Of a stretch of DNA of 64,000 nucleotides, positions 45,121-55,818 are shown piece by piece. The translations under genes were made by a program, and so were the position numbers. The number at the start of each line of letters is the position of its first letter. Positions within the stretch are counted from its first letter, which is position 1. The notes beneath the pieces were generated by a model that made no database searches, was not told where the DNA came from, and saw only the letters and a list, made by a program, of their open reading frames with translations. Source of the DNA: Burkholderia anthina. Its GTDB lineage: Bacteria; Pseudomonadota; Gammaproteobacteria; Burkholderiales; Burkholderiaceae. Where the stretch lies: contig NZ_CABVLY010000010.1 in the NCBI RefSeq assembly GCF_902498995.1, forward strand, positions 124,001 to 188,000, written 5' to 3'.

Positions 45121-46719
45121 GTGAAGAGTTCTATTCAACGGAACATCGGCCCGTTTGCATTGATGCTGACGGGGCTGGGTTCGATTATCGGCTCGGGCTG
45201 GCTATTCGGTGCCTGGAAGGCCGCGAAGATTGCCGGTCCGGCGGCGATCTGCGCATGGATCATCGGCGCGGTCGTGATTCTCGCGATTGCACTGACGTAC
45301 GCCGAACTGGGCGCGATGTTCCCCGAGTCGGGCGGCATGGTGCGCTACGCGCGCTATTCGCACGGCTCGCTGGTGGGGTTCATCAGCGCGTGGGCAAACT
45401 GGATTGCGATCGTATCCGTGATCCCGATCGAGGCCGAGGCGTCGATCCAGTACATGAGCACGTGGCCGTATCCATGGGCGCATGCGCTGTTCGTGAACGG
45501 CGAATTGACGACACCGGGGCTGCTGCTGTCGGCCGTGCTCGTGGTCATCTACTTCCTGCTCAACTACTGGGGCGTGAAGGCCTTCGCGCGTGCGAACACG
45601 ACGATCACGATCTTCAAGTTCCTGATCCCCGGCCTCACGATCCTCGGCCTGATGCTGACGAGCTTCCATTCGGAGAACCTCGGCACCGCATCGAATGCGA
45701 CCTTTGCGCCGTACGGCTGGTCGGCCGTGCTGACCGCGGTCGCGACGAGCGGCATCGTGTTCGCGTTCAACGGCTTCCAGAGCCCGGTGAACCTGGCCGG
45801 TGAAGCGCGCAATCCGTCGCGCAGCGTGCCGTTCGCGGTGATCTCGTCGATCCTGATCGCACTCGTGATCTACGTGCTGCTGCAGATGGCGTACATCGGC
45901 TCGGTGAATCCTCTCGACGTCGCACAGGGCTGGTCGCACTTCAACTTCAAGTCGCCGTTCGCCGAGCTGGCGATCGCGCTGAACCTGAACTGGCTCGCGA
46001 TCCTGCTGTACGTCGACGCGTTCGTCAGCCCGAGCGGCACCGGCACGACCTACATGGCGACGACCACCCGGATGATCTACGCAATGGAGCGCAACAACAC
46101 GATGCCGAAGATGTTCGGCAACGTGCACCCGCTCTACGGCGTGCCGCGTCAGGCGATGTGGTTCAACCTGCTCGTGTCGTTCGTCTTCCTGTTCTTCTTC
46201 CGCGGCTGGAGCTCGCTCGCGGCGGTGATCTCGGTTGCAACGGTCATCTCGTACCTGACCGGCCCGATCAGCCTGATGGCGCTGCGCCGTTCGGCAACCG
46301 ACATCGAGCGTCCGCTGTCGATTCCGCTGATGACGCTGATCGCGCCGTTCGCATTCGTCTGCGCGTCGCTGATCCTGTACTGGGCGAAGTGGCCGCTGAC
46401 GGGCGAAATCATCCTGCTGATGGTCGTCGCGCTGCCGGTGTATTTCTTCTTCCAGGCGCGGTCGGGCTGGACCGGCTGGGGTGCCGACCTGAAGGCCGCA
46501 TGGTGGCTGGTCGCCTACCTGCCGACGATGGCCGTGCTGTCGGTGATCGGCAGCAAGGAATTCGGCGGCCTCGGCTATCTGCCGTACGGCTGGGACATGC
46601 TGGTCGTCGCGGCGATCGCACTGGTGTTCTACTTCTGGGGCGTGAACACGGGCTACCGGACCAAGTATCTCGACGAGCGCGAGTCGCACGACGAGATCCT
46701 CGAAGGGGTCGGTGCCTGA
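45121..46719 (+). CDS. APC-superfamily amino acid transporter
   Basis: This 532-residue permease has twelve or more membrane spans. The APC signature GSIIGSGWLFGAWKAAKIAG forms span 1 with the broken helix used for substrate binding, and FAFNGFQSPVNLAGEARNP forms the span 6 region. PSGTGTTYMATTTRMIYAMERN follows in two pieces. It resembles the aspartate/glutamate-type or general amino-acid APC members of Burkholderia. The start is GTG 45121 with GGAGAGG 6 bp upstream. The substrate is not determined. A strong terminator follows. Confidence 0.88.
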   Translation: MKSSIQRNIGPFALMLTGLGSIIGSGWLFGAWKAAKIAGPAAICAWIIGAVVILAIALTYAELGAMFPESGGMVRYARYSHGSLVGFISAWANWIAIVSVIPIEAEASIQYMSTWPYPWAHALFVNGELTTPGLLLSAVLVVIYFLLNYWGVKAFARANTTITIFKFLIPGLTILGLMLTSFHSENLGTASNATFAPYGWSAVLTAVATSGIVFAFNGFQSPVNLAGEARNPSRSVPFAVISSILIALVIYVLLQMAYIGSVNPLDVAQGWSHFNFKSPFAELAIALNLNWLAILLYVDAFVSPSGTGTTYMATTTRMIYAMERNNTMPKMFGNVHPLYGVPRQAMWFNLLVSFVFLFFFRGWSSLAAVISVATVISYLTGPISLMALRRSATDIERPLSIPLMTLIAPFAFVCASLILYWAKWPLTGEIILLMVVALPVYFFFQARSGWTGWGADLKAAWWLVAYLPTMAVLSVIGSKEFGGLGYLPYGWDMLVVAAIALVFYFWGVNTGYRTKYLDERESHDEILEGVGA

Positions 46720-46762
46720 CGACGCCTGACCTGCCGCTGGAATCGGCGGCGGCAGGAAGCGC

Positions 46763-46800
46763 AAAAAAGCCCGCCCGAGCATTGCTCGGGCGGGCTTTTT
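46763..46800. terminator. Bidirectional terminator
   Basis: A 17-bp stem (AAAAAGCCCGCCCGAGC and its complement) closes a 3-base loop, with A- and T-runs at the ends. It separates the rightward APC permease from the leftward dioxygenase and should stop both transcripts. Confidence 0.9.
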
Positions 46801-46838
46801 GTTTGGACGCGCCGGCGGTGCGGCGGGTGCGGCGGGGT

Positions 46839-47630
46839 TCAGGCGGCCGCGCTGGCGAACACGTAGTTCGTCATCGCGAGCACGCGCTGGTACGTGCCGA
46901 GCGACTGGATTCCGAGCTGGTAATCGTCATCGGCCGCGCCGAGTGCGGTGAACACCGGCAGCAGATGCTCGTCGGTCGGGTGCATCAGTGCCGCGTGCGG
47001 CGCCTGCCGGCGATAGTCGAGCAGCGCGTCGACATCGCGCGCGGCAAGCTTCGCCTCGAACCAGTCGGTGAATTCGGCGACACGCGGATCCGCATCTTCC
47101 GGCGCCGCGCCGAAATCGGCCGCGCGCAGGTTGTGCGTGATCTGGCCGGAGCCGATCACCATCACGCCTTCGTCGCGCAGCGGCCGCAGCGCACGGCCGA
47201 GCGCGAAGTGATGGGCCGCGTTCGCACGCGGCTGGATCGACAACTGCGCGACGGGCACGTTGGCTTCCGGGAACATCAGCAGCATCGGCACCCATGCGCC
47301 GTGGTCGAGGCCATGCTCGGTCGTCGCCGTCGCGATGCCCGCCGTGTTAAGCAGTGCGGCTGCCCGCTCGGCCACATCGGGTGCGCCCGGCGCCGGATAG
47401 CGGATCTCGTACAGCGCCCGCGGAAAGCCGTAGAAGTCGTGGATCGTTTCCGGGTGCGCGGTGACGCTCGCGACCGGCTGCTGCGTGCCCCAGTGCGCGG
47501 ACAGCATCAGCACCGCGCGCGGGCGCGGCAGCTCGGCGCCGAGGTGCGTGAATGCGCCGGACGGCAGCGTCGGGTCGATCGGCAGCGTGGGGGCGCCGTG
47601 AGACAGGTAGAGCGAGGGCAAGCGGTTCAT
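46839..47630 (-). CDS. Class III extradiol ring-cleavage dioxygenase (YgiD/DODA type)
   Basis: This 263-residue LigB-superfamily enzyme contains the histidines that bind the catalytic metal in the DODA/YgiD subgroup: LYLSHGAPTL, SAHWGTQQP, TEHGLDHGAWVPM and HPTDEHLLPVF. Members cleave catecholic rings, for example 4,5-DOPA extradiol cleavage. The metal is Zn or Fe depending on the member. ATG 47630 gives the family N-terminus; the frame is open far upstream through non-homologous sequence. It stands alone, ending at a shared terminator. The physiological substrate is unknown. Confidence 0.9.
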   Translation of the reverse strand: MNRLPSLYLSHGAPTLPIDPTLPSGAFTHLGAELPRPRAVLMLSAHWGTQQPVASVTAHPETIHDFYGFPRALYEIRYPAPGAPDVAERAAALLNTAGIATATTEHGLDHGAWVPMLLMFPEANVPVAQLSIQPRANAAHHFALGRALRPLRDEGVMVIGSGQITHNLRAADFGAAPEDADPRVAEFTDWFEAKLAARDVDALLDYRRQAPHAALMHPTDEHLLPVFTALGAADDDYQLGIQSLGTYQRVLAMTNYVFASAAA

Positions 47631-47851
47631 GATGGAAGCCTGCAAAAAGGAGTTGCCAGTGACTATAGGCGCGCACCGGACATTGATAAACGAGTCCGGA
47701 AGAATTTGATTGGATCGTATTTGTCGGTAATCGGGGTGATTCCGGGCGTGCGGCACGCCTGCATCGTCTCGCGGTCGCGGGTTCGCGCCGGTAGGCGGTC
47801 GAATCGACGAAGATGCGCGCGCGATGGCGCCTGTACGTTGCGTGCGGCGGC

Positions 47852-48448
47852 TTACTGCGCGGGGCGGATGCCAGCCCACGGCGTCGTCATCGGCGCGTTG
47901 AGCGCGAACAGGTCGAGCACGCGCGTGGCGGTCTGGTCGACGAGTTCCTCGATCGTCTTCGGCATTGCGTAGAACGCCGGCAGCGGCGGAAACACGATGC
48001 CGCCCATTTCGGTCACGGCCGTCATGTTGCGCAGATGCGCGAGGTTGAACGGCGTTTCGCGCACCATCAGGACGAGACGGCGACGTTCCTTCAGCGTGAC
48101 GTCGGCCGCGCGCGTGATCAGGTTGTCCGACAGCCCGTGCGCGACGCTCGCGAGCGTCTTCATCGAGCAGGGCGCGATCACCATTCCGTCGGTTGCGAAC
48201 GAACCGGACGCAATCGTCGCGCCGACATCGCGCACGGAATGCACGACATCCGCACGGCTTTCGACGTCGGACTTCGACAACTTCAGTTCATGCTGGATGT
48301 TGAGCCAGCCGGCGTTCGAAACCAGCAGATGCGTTTCGACGCCGCCGGCGGCGCGCAGCAGTTCGAGCAGCCGCACGCCGTAGACCGCGCCGGTGGCGCC
48401 GGTGATCGCGACGATCAGCCGACGTGGCGGCGCGCTGGGAGATGCCAT
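47852..48448 (-). CDS. ubiX: UbiX, flavin prenyltransferase
   Basis: UbiX makes prenylated FMN, the cofactor of the UbiD decarboxylase in ubiquinone synthesis and related decarboxylases. The 198-residue length is normal. It has the FMN-binding IVAITGATGAVYGVRLLE at the N-terminus, the APCSMKTLASVAHG block, and the R-x-x-P region VLMVRETPFNLAHLRNM. It is the last gene of a leftward group (hemA, prfA, prmC, grxD, ubiX), 14 bp after grxD. Confidence 0.95.
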   Translation of the reverse strand: MASPSAPPRRLIVAITGATGAVYGVRLLELLRAAGGVETHLLVSNAGWLNIQHELKLSKSDVESRADVVHSVRDVGATIASGSFATDGMVIAPCSMKTLASVAHGLSDNLITRAADVTLKERRRLVLMVRETPFNLAHLRNMTAVTEMGGIVFPPLPAFYAMPKTIEELVDQTATRVLDLFALNAPMTTPWAGIRPAQ

Positions 48449-48462
48449 CGGAAAGATGGGTG

Positions 48463-48774
48463 TTACGCGGCGGCGAACAGTTGCTGCAGTTCGCCCGACT
48501 GGTACATCTCCATCATGATGTCCGAGCCGCCGACGAATTCACCCTTCACGTACAGCTGCGGGATGGTCGGCCAGTTCGAGAATGCCTTGATGCCCTGGCG
48601 GATTTCGTCGTCCTCGAGCACGTTGACCGTCTTGAACTGGTCGACGCCGCAGGCTTTCAGCACCTGCACGGCGCGGCCCGAAAAGCCGCACATCGGGAAT
48701 TGCGCGTTGCCCTTCATGAAGAGCACGACCTGGTTTTCGTCGACGATTTGCTTGATACGTTGTTGGGTGTCCAT
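48463..48774 (-). CDS. grxD: Monothiol glutaredoxin Grx4
   Basis: This 103-residue monothiol glutaredoxin carries the CGFS active-site motif ([14 protein letters not shown]) after the glutathione-binding FMKGNAQ, and [19 protein letters not shown] downstream. Grx4-type proteins bind a [2Fe-2S] cluster with glutathione and deliver it in iron-sulfur assembly. It lies between prmC and ubiX on the same strand, a common arrangement in beta-proteobacteria. Confidence 0.97.
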   Translation of the reverse strand: MDTQQRIKQIVDENQVVLFMKGNAQFPMCGFSGRAVQVLKACGVDQFKTVNVLEDDEIRQGIKAFSNWPTIPQLYVKGEFVGGSDIMMEMYQSGELQQLFAAA

Positions 48775-48841
48775 GACTGACCTTGCGTTTGCGGGGCGTT
48801 AGATCGAAATGATAGCGGATTTCAACCGCTCGGGCCGGCCA

Positions 48842-49684
48842 TCAGCCGGGCAGGCGGCCGCCTGTCGTGCGTTCGATCGCGGCCAGGTCGGCGAGCGATT
48901 CGACCGCGACGAAGCCGCGCGACTCGAGCAGCGCGCGGACGGCTTCGGCCTGGTCGTAGCCGTGCTCGATCCAGAGCGTGCCGCCCGGTTTCAGGTAGGC
49001 GCCGGCGCCTGCGACGATCGTGCGGATCGCGCTGAGGCCGTCGGCGTCGTCGGTGAGCGCGCCGCGCGGCTCGAAACGCAGGTCGCCCTGCGCGAGATGC
49101 GGGTCGTGCCGTGCAATGTAAGGCGGGTTGCTGACGATCGTGTCGAACGCGAGCACCGGGTCGAGCGCTGCGTACCAGTCGCTCTGCAGCCAGTGTAGCG
49201 GGCCGCCGGGGCGGTGCGCGTCGAGCAGCTTGTCCGCATTGCGCTGTGCGACGTCGAGCGCGGCCGGCGAACGATCGAGCGCCCACACGCGCGCGTCGGG
49301 GCGTTCGGCTGCGATCGACACGGCGATCGCGCCGCTGCCGGTGCCGAGATCGAGTACGGCCGGATGCGGCCGCCCGTCGATCGCATCGAGCGCGGCTTCG
49401 ACGAGCAGTTCGGTTTCGGGGCGCGGGATCAGCACGTCGGGCGTCACGTCGAACGGCCGGCCGAAGAATTCGCGCATGCCGACGAGTTGTGCGACCGGCT
49501 CACCGGCCATGCGGCGTGCTTCGAGCGTGCGATAGCGTTCGATCGCGGCGGGCTCGAGCGGGGCGTCGCCGCGCGTGATCAGCTGCGTGCGCGTCCAGCC
49601 GAGCGCGTACGCGAGCAGCACGCGCGCATCGACCGCGTCGAGCGGCGAAGCGCGCAGCAGTTGGTCGGCGGTGAGGTCGGGCAT
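48842..49684 (-). CDS. prmC: PrmC (HemK), release-factor glutamine methyltransferase
   Basis: PrmC methylates the Gln of the GGQ motif in release factors RF1 and RF2. The 280-residue protein has an N-terminal helical domain with RTQLITRGDAPL, SAM motif I VLDLGTGSGAIAVSIA, and the substrate-binding NPPY motif (VSNPPYIARHD). It starts 7 bp after the stop of prfA, its substrate gene, which supports coupled expression. Confidence 0.97.
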   Translation of the reverse strand: MPDLTADQLLRASPLDAVDARVLLAYALGWTRTQLITRGDAPLEPAAIERYRTLEARRMAGEPVAQLVGMREFFGRPFDVTPDVLIPRPETELLVEAALDAIDGRPHPAVLDLGTGSGAIAVSIAAERPDARVWALDRSPAALDVAQRNADKLLDAHRPGGPLHWLQSDWYAALDPVLAFDTIVSNPPYIARHDPHLAQGDLRFEPRGALTDDADGLSAIRTIVAGAGAYLKPGGTLWIEHGYDQAEAVRALLESRGFVAVESLADLAAIERTTGGRLPG

Positions 49685-49691
49685 CGCGGCC

Positions 49692-50774
49692 TCAGTCGGC
49701 GTCGCCGAGCGACGCGAGCAGTTCGGCCTGGTGTTCGGTGACGAGCGCGCCGATCAGTTCGTCGAGATCGCCATCCATGAGCGCCTCGAGGCGATACAGC
49801 GTCAGGTTGATCCGGTGATCGGTCATCCGGCCCTGCGGGAAGTTGTACGTGCGGATCCGTTCCGAGCGGTCGCCGGAGCCGATCAGGCTCTTGCGCGTCG
49901 CGGCTTCCTTCGCGTGCTGCTCGTGATACTGCTTGTCCTTGATCCGCGCGGCGAGCACCTTCAGCGCGCGATCCTTGTTCTTGTGCTGCGAGCGGTCGTC
50001 CTGGCATTCGACGACGATGCCGGTCGGGATGTGCGTGACGCGCACCGCCGAATCGGTCTTGTTGATGTGCTGGCCGCCCGCGCCCGACGCGCGGAACGTA
50101 TCGATGCGCAAGTCGGCCGGATTGATTTCGATCTCGCCGATCTCGTCGGCTTCCGGCATCACCGCGACCGTACATGCGGACGTGTGGATGCGCCCCTGCG
50201 TCTCGGTCGCCGGCACACGCTGCACGCGATGGCCGCCCGATTCGAACTTCAGGCGCGAATACGCGCCCTGGCCGGCGATCCGCACGATTACTTCCTTGTA
50301 GCCGCCCAGGTCCGATGCGCTTTCCGACATCATCTCGACCTGCCAGCGCTGGCGTTCCGCGAAGCGCAGGTACATGCGCAACAGGTCGCCCGCGAACAGC
50401 GCCGATTCGTCGCCGCCGGTGCCCGCGCGGATTTCCAGGAAGATGTTGCGGTCGTCGTTCGGGTCCTTCGGCAGCAGCATCTTCTGCAACTCGCCTTCGA
50501 GGTGGACCATGCGCTCGCGCGCGCCGCGAATCTCGTCTTCGGCGAAATCGCGCATCGACGCATCGGTGAGCAGCTCCTGCGCGGCCGCCTCGTCGCTGCG
50601 CGACTGGCGCCACAGCGCGTACTGCTCGACGACCGGGCCGAGTTCCGCGTGTTCGCGCGTCAGCTTGCGATACTGGTCGAGGTCGGCCGTGACGTTTTCG
50701 CGGCTCAGCAGGTCGTTCAGTTCGGCCAGCCGGGTGGACAGCTGGTCGAGCTTGCGTTGCATGCTCGTCTTCAT
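49692..50774 (-). CDS. prfA: Peptide chain release factor 1
   Basis: RF1 reads UAA and UAG stop codons and triggers peptide release on the ribosome. The 360-residue protein has the long N-terminal helical domain, the codon-reading loop ([14 protein letters not shown], containing the PxT tripeptide PAT), and the catalytic GGQ ([20 protein letters not shown]). The motif GTGGDES precedes it. Gln of GGQ is the methylation target of the adjacent PrmC. Confidence 0.98.
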   Translation of the reverse strand: MKTSMQRKLDQLSTRLAELNDLLSRENVTADLDQYRKLTREHAELGPVVEQYALWRQSRSDEAAAQELLTDASMRDFAEDEIRGARERMVHLEGELQKMLLPKDPNDDRNIFLEIRAGTGGDESALFAGDLLRMYLRFAERQRWQVEMMSESASDLGGYKEVIVRIAGQGAYSRLKFESGGHRVQRVPATETQGRIHTSACTVAVMPEADEIGEIEINPADLRIDTFRASGAGGQHINKTDSAVRVTHIPTGIVVECQDDRSQHKNKDRALKVLAARIKDKQYHEQHAKEAATRKSLIGSGDRSERIRTYNFPQGRMTDHRINLTLYRLEALMDGDLDELIGALVTEHQAELLASLGDAD

Positions 50775-50867
50775 GGTGTGGAGCGGCGCTCCCGGGCAAA
50801 AGGGTATTCGGAAAGGATAGGCCGGAGGCAGGCAACAACTGGCCGGCGGCAGGGCAACCGGGCGGCG

Positions 50868-52181
<1,314 letters not shown>

Positions 52182-52192
52182 TTAGCCCCATA

Positions 52193-52954
52193 TTATAGCG
52201 TTTCAGCGATTTCCTCACTCGCGGCATACCGGGCATCAGCGTGGTGTGGCCTCGAATTTGGGGGCTCGATCGGTACGCGGTCGAGCTGATAGCCATAGCC
52301 GTAGAGCGGCAGGAGCCGGTAGCCGTGCTCGGGAAGCAGCTGTAGTTTGCTGCGCAACCGGGACGCATGGGTGTCGAGCGTACGCGACTTCATGTCGCGG
52401 CGGCGGCCCCAGACCGTCTCGAGGATATGGGCGCGCGACACGGGCCGCGACAGGTTCGCGAACAGCAACTGCGCGAAGCGGAATTCCTTCGGCGTGAGCG
52501 CGACGGCTGCGTCGCCGAAGCGCACGATGCCGTGGGTCGCATCGAATGCGTATTCTCCATACATTTCGCGCGAACGGTTCGGCGGCCGCCGGACGCCGGC
52601 GCGGCGGCTCAGCGCATTGACCCGCGCGAGCAGCTCGGGCCCGCTCACCGGGCGCACCAGGCAATCGTCGGCACCCGCGTGCAGGCACGACACGATTTCG
52701 CTTTCGCGCGGCAGTTGCATCACGGCGATGGCCGGCAGCCCGGGCAGGACCGTCTGCGCCCGCGGAATGACTTCCTCGGCCGGCTGATCGCCGGCCCAAC
52801 TGCCGGTGATCAGCATGTCGCAGGTATCGTTAGCGAGCCACGCGAAAAACGCCGCGCTGGACGAAAACGCATGACACACGTGACCGCCGGCGAAGAGCAG
52901 GCGGTTCAGGAGCGCAGCATGACGTGCCTCGGGATCGATCAGGGCGATTCGCAT
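52193..52954 (-). CDS. OmpR/PhoB-type response regulator with degenerate receiver
   Basis: This 253-residue protein has an N-terminal receiver-like domain (about 1-120) and a C-terminal winged-helix DNA-binding domain (about 140-235) with VALTPKEFRFAQLLFANLS, then SRAHILETVWG and SRTLDTHASRLRSKL. In the receiver, the acidic patch is partly kept (D7, E9), but the phospho-acceptor position is Gly51 (DMLITGSW where DxxxxD is expected), the Thr/Ser position is not kept, and the Lys is Arg (LVRPV). Phosphorylation-independent action is inferred. No kinase gene is adjacent. It is 26 bp from hemA and may be cotranscribed with it. Confidence 0.85.
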   Translation of the reverse strand: MRIALIDPEARHAALLNRLLFAGGHVCHAFSSSAAFFAWLANDTCDMLITGSWAGDQPAEEVIPRAQTVLPGLPAIAVMQLPRESEIVSCLHAGADDCLVRPVSGPELLARVNALSRRAGVRRPPNRSREMYGEYAFDATHGIVRFGDAAVALTPKEFRFAQLLFANLSRPVSRAHILETVWGRRRDMKSRTLDTHASRLRSKLQLLPEHGYRLLPLYGYGYQLDRVPIEPPNSRPHHADARYAASEEIAETL

Positions 52955-53125
52955 GTGGATTTCTTCAGTACGGCTGCCGGTGCGTGCTTGCCATAACGTC
53001 GGCTCGGCCCCTACACTCGAATGTTCGCGGCGCCCGGCTGGTCCAGGGTTCGATGGATGAATCGATGCTAGCCGCTGGCAACGTTCACGCCTATGGGACG
53101 AATCTGAATTTATAGAAGGCGTCGA

Positions 53126-53380
53126 ATGAACTGGTTTGGAATCCTTGTCCTGGGGGCGGCCGTCGGGCTGTTCGGCCGGTGGCTGCATCCGATGCGGCGC
53201 ACGGGGCGGCCGGCATGGTGGATCGCGGTGCTGGTCGGCATCGCGGGCGCGGTCATCGCGCGCATCGCCGGCAATCTCTCGGGGCTGTTTTACGATGGCG
53301 AGACGCTCGAATGGCCGGTCTGCACCGGCGTCGCGTTCCTTGCCGTAGCCGTGACGGTCGCACTGTCGGCCCGTCGCTGA
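53126..53380 (+). CDS. GlsB/YeaQ/YmgE-like small membrane protein
   Basis: This 84-residue protein has three hydrophobic segments (about 3-20, 32-49 and 65-80) and the family's glycine-rich pattern, including WIAVLVGIAGAVIARIAG. This group, formerly called transglycosylase-associated, is of unknown function and is often stress-induced. It is divergent from the response-regulator gene and ends 18 bp before the aminopeptidase start. Confidence 0.75.
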   Translation: MNWFGILVLGAAVGLFGRWLHPMRRTGRPAWWIAVLVGIAGAVIARIAGNLSGLFYDGETLEWPVCTGVAFLAVAVTVALSARR

Positions 53381-53398
53381 ATGCTTTCAGGTGAAATC

Positions 53399-55213
53399 AT
53401 GAATGCCCGTCTCCCCGAAGTCTCGTCGGTGCCGGCCCGCATCGCGCTGCTGCGCGGCGCGATGGTCCGCGAGGACCTGGCCGCCTATCTCGTGCCGTCC
53501 GCCGATCCTCACCTGTCCGAGTACCTGCCCGAGCGCTGGCAGGCGCGCCGCTGGCTGTCCGGTTTCACGGGCTCGGTCGGCACGCTGGTCGTGACCGCGG
53601 ATTTCGCGGGCCTGTGGGTCGACAGCCGTTACTGGGTGCAGGCCGACGCGCAACTCGCGGGCACCGGCGTCCAGCTGATGAAGATGATGGGCGGCCAGCA
53701 GAGCGCGCCGCACGTCGACTGGCTCGCGCAGAACGTGCCGGCCGGTACGACGGTCGGCGTCGACGGCGCCGTGCTCGGCGTCGCCGCGGCCCGCGCGCTG
53801 ACGGCCGCGCTGAGCGCGCGCGGCATCGCGTTGCGTACCGATTGCGACCTCCTCGACGCGATCTGGCCCGAGCGGCCGGGGCTGCCCGGCGACGCCGTGT
53901 TCGAGCACGTGGCGCCGCAGGCCGATGCGACGCGCGCGAGCAAGCTCGCCGAAGTGCGCCGCGCGATGCACGCGCAGGGGGCGCAATGGCATTTCGTGTC
54001 GACGCTCGACGATCTCGCATGGCTGTTCAACCTGCGCGGCGCCGACGTCAACTTCAACCCGGTGTTCGTCGCGCACGCGATGATCGGCCCCGATCGCGCG
54101 ACGCTGTTCGTCGCCGACGGCAAGGTGTCGCCGGCGCTCGCCGCGTCGCTCGCGCAGGACGGCGTCGAGGTTCGTGCCTACGGCGCGGCTCGCGCGTCGC
54201 TCGCGGCGCTGCCCGACGGTGCAACGCTGCTGATCGATCCGCGCCGCGTGACGTTCGGCACGCTCGAGGCGGTGCCGGCCGGCGTGAAGCTGGTCGAGGC
54301 CGTGAATCCGTCGACGTTCGCGAAGTCGCGCAAGACATCTGCCGAGATCGAGCACGTGCGCGTGACGATGGAGCACGACGGCGCTGCGCTCGCCGAATTC
54401 TTCGCGTGGTTCGAGCAGGCCGTGAACCGCGAGACGATCACCGAGCTGACGATCGACGAGCAACTCACGGCCGCGCGCGCCCGCCGCCCCGGCTACGTGT
54501 CGCCGAGCTTTGCGACGATCGCCGGCTTCAATGCGAACGGCGCGATGCCGCACTACCGCGCAACGGCCGAATCGCACGCGACGATCGCCGGCGACGGCCT
54601 GCTGCTCGTCGATTCCGGCGGCCAGTACACGAGCGGCACGACCGACATCACGCGCGTGGTGCCGGTCGGCACGGTCAGCGACCTGCAGCGCCGCGATTTC
54701 ACGATCGTGCTGAAATCGATGATGGCGCTGTCGCGTGCACGGTTCCCGCGCGGCATCCGCTCGCCGATGCTCGACGCGATCGCGCGCGCGCCGATGTGGG
54801 CGGCCGGGCTCGACTACGGTCACGGCACCGGGCACGGCGTCGGCTATTTCCTGAACGTGCACGAAGGTCCGCAGGTCATCTCGCATTACGCGCCGGCCGA
54901 ACCGTACACGGCCATGGAAGAGGGGATGATCACGTCGATCGAGCCGGGCGTGTACCGGCCCGGCAAGTGGGGCATCCGGATCGAGAATCTGGTCGTGAAC
55001 CGCGCGGGCGGGCAGACCGAGTTCGGCGACTTCCTCGCGTTCGAGACGCTGACGCTGTGCCCGATCGACACGCGCTGCGTGCTGGTCGAGATGCTGCACG
55101 AAGAAGAGCGCGCGTGGCTGAACGCGTATCACGCGACGGTGCGCGAGCGTGTCGGCCGGCATGTGAGCGGCGACGCGAAGGCGTGGCTCGACGCACGCAC
55201 GCAACCGATCTGA
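53399..55213 (+). CDS. Xaa-Pro aminopeptidase (M24 family)
   Basis: This 604-residue enzyme of the aminopeptidase P2 type has creatinase-like N-terminal domains and a pita-bread metallopeptidase domain. Metal ligands are visible: two Asp in LLVDSGGQYTSGTTDITRV, His in GHGTGHGVGYFLNVHEGP, and Glu in ITSIEPGVY and GIRIENLVVN. It releases N-terminal residues next to proline and acts in the cytoplasm. ATG 53399 gives the family start; an in-frame ATG 18 bp earlier overlaps the preceding gene. Confidence 0.95.
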   Translation: MNARLPEVSSVPARIALLRGAMVREDLAAYLVPSADPHLSEYLPERWQARRWLSGFTGSVGTLVVTADFAGLWVDSRYWVQADAQLAGTGVQLMKMMGGQQSAPHVDWLAQNVPAGTTVGVDGAVLGVAAARALTAALSARGIALRTDCDLLDAIWPERPGLPGDAVFEHVAPQADATRASKLAEVRRAMHAQGAQWHFVSTLDDLAWLFNLRGADVNFNPVFVAHAMIGPDRATLFVADGKVSPALAASLAQDGVEVRAYGAARASLAALPDGATLLIDPRRVTFGTLEAVPAGVKLVEAVNPSTFAKSRKTSAEIEHVRVTMEHDGAALAEFFAWFEQAVNRETITELTIDEQLTAARARRPGYVSPSFATIAGFNANGAMPHYRATAESHATIAGDGLLLVDSGGQYTSGTTDITRVVPVGTVSDLQRRDFTIVLKSMMALSRARFPRGIRSPMLDAIARAPMWAAGLDYGHGTGHGVGYFLNVHEGPQVISHYAPAEPYTAMEEGMITSIEPGVYRPGKWGIRIENLVVNRAGGQTEFGDFLAFETLTLCPIDTRCVLVEMLHEEERAWLNAYHATVRERVGRHVSGDAKAWLDARTQPI

Positions 55214-55266
55214 CGCGACGCGCAACGCCGGCCGGACGACGGCCGGCATGGCAGAGAGGGCAACCG

Positions 55267-55818
55267 ATGGCGGACACCGCGGTGATCGTGGTCGACATGC
55301 AGCGCGGGCTGGTGCAGCGGGCGCGGCCCGCGTACCGGCTCGACGACGTCGTGTCGGGTATCAACCGGCTGACGGCGGCGGCGCGTGCGGCGAACGCACC
55401 CGTGTGCTTCGTTCAGCACGACGGCGACGCGGACGACGACATCGTGCCCGGCACGCGCGGCTGGGACCTGCACGACGGGCTGATCGTCGACAACGACGAC
55501 TGGCGCATCCGCAAGCGGGCGAGCGATGCGTTCCACGACACGCCGCTTGCCGCGCAACTCGACGGCCACGGCATCCGGTCGGTACTGATCTGCGGCTATG
55601 CGACCGAATTCTGCGTCGACTCGGCCGCACGCCGCGCGGCACTGCTCGGCTACCGGACGATCGTCGTGTCCGATCTGCATACGACGAACGAGCGTGCGCA
55701 TCTGTCGGCCGCGCAGATCGTCGCGCATCATCACTTCATCTGGGAAAACAACTCGCTGTCGGGCAACGCGGTGACGCCGCGTCCGCTCGCCGACGTGCTC
55801 GCCACGGAGTTCGCATGA
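55267..55818 (+). CDS. Isochorismatase-family cysteine hydrolase
   Basis: This 183-residue cysteine hydrolase has the catalytic Asp in IVVDMQRGLV (D10), Lys in RIRKRASDAF and Cys in ATEFCVDSAARRA, the triad of isochorismatase-like hydrolases. Members act on isochorismate, nicotinamide or N-carbamoyl compounds; which of these applies here is not shown. GAGAGGG precedes ATG 55267. Its stop overlaps the next start (ATGA), so it is translationally coupled to the HAD hydrolase. Confidence 0.92.
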   Translation: MADTAVIVVDMQRGLVQRARPAYRLDDVVSGINRLTAAARAANAPVCFVQHDGDADDDIVPGTRGWDLHDGLIVDNDDWRIRKRASDAFHDTPLAAQLDGHGIRSVLICGYATEFCVDSAARRAALLGYRTIVVSDLHTTNERAHLSAAQIVAHHHFIWENNSLSGNAVTPRPLADVLATEFA

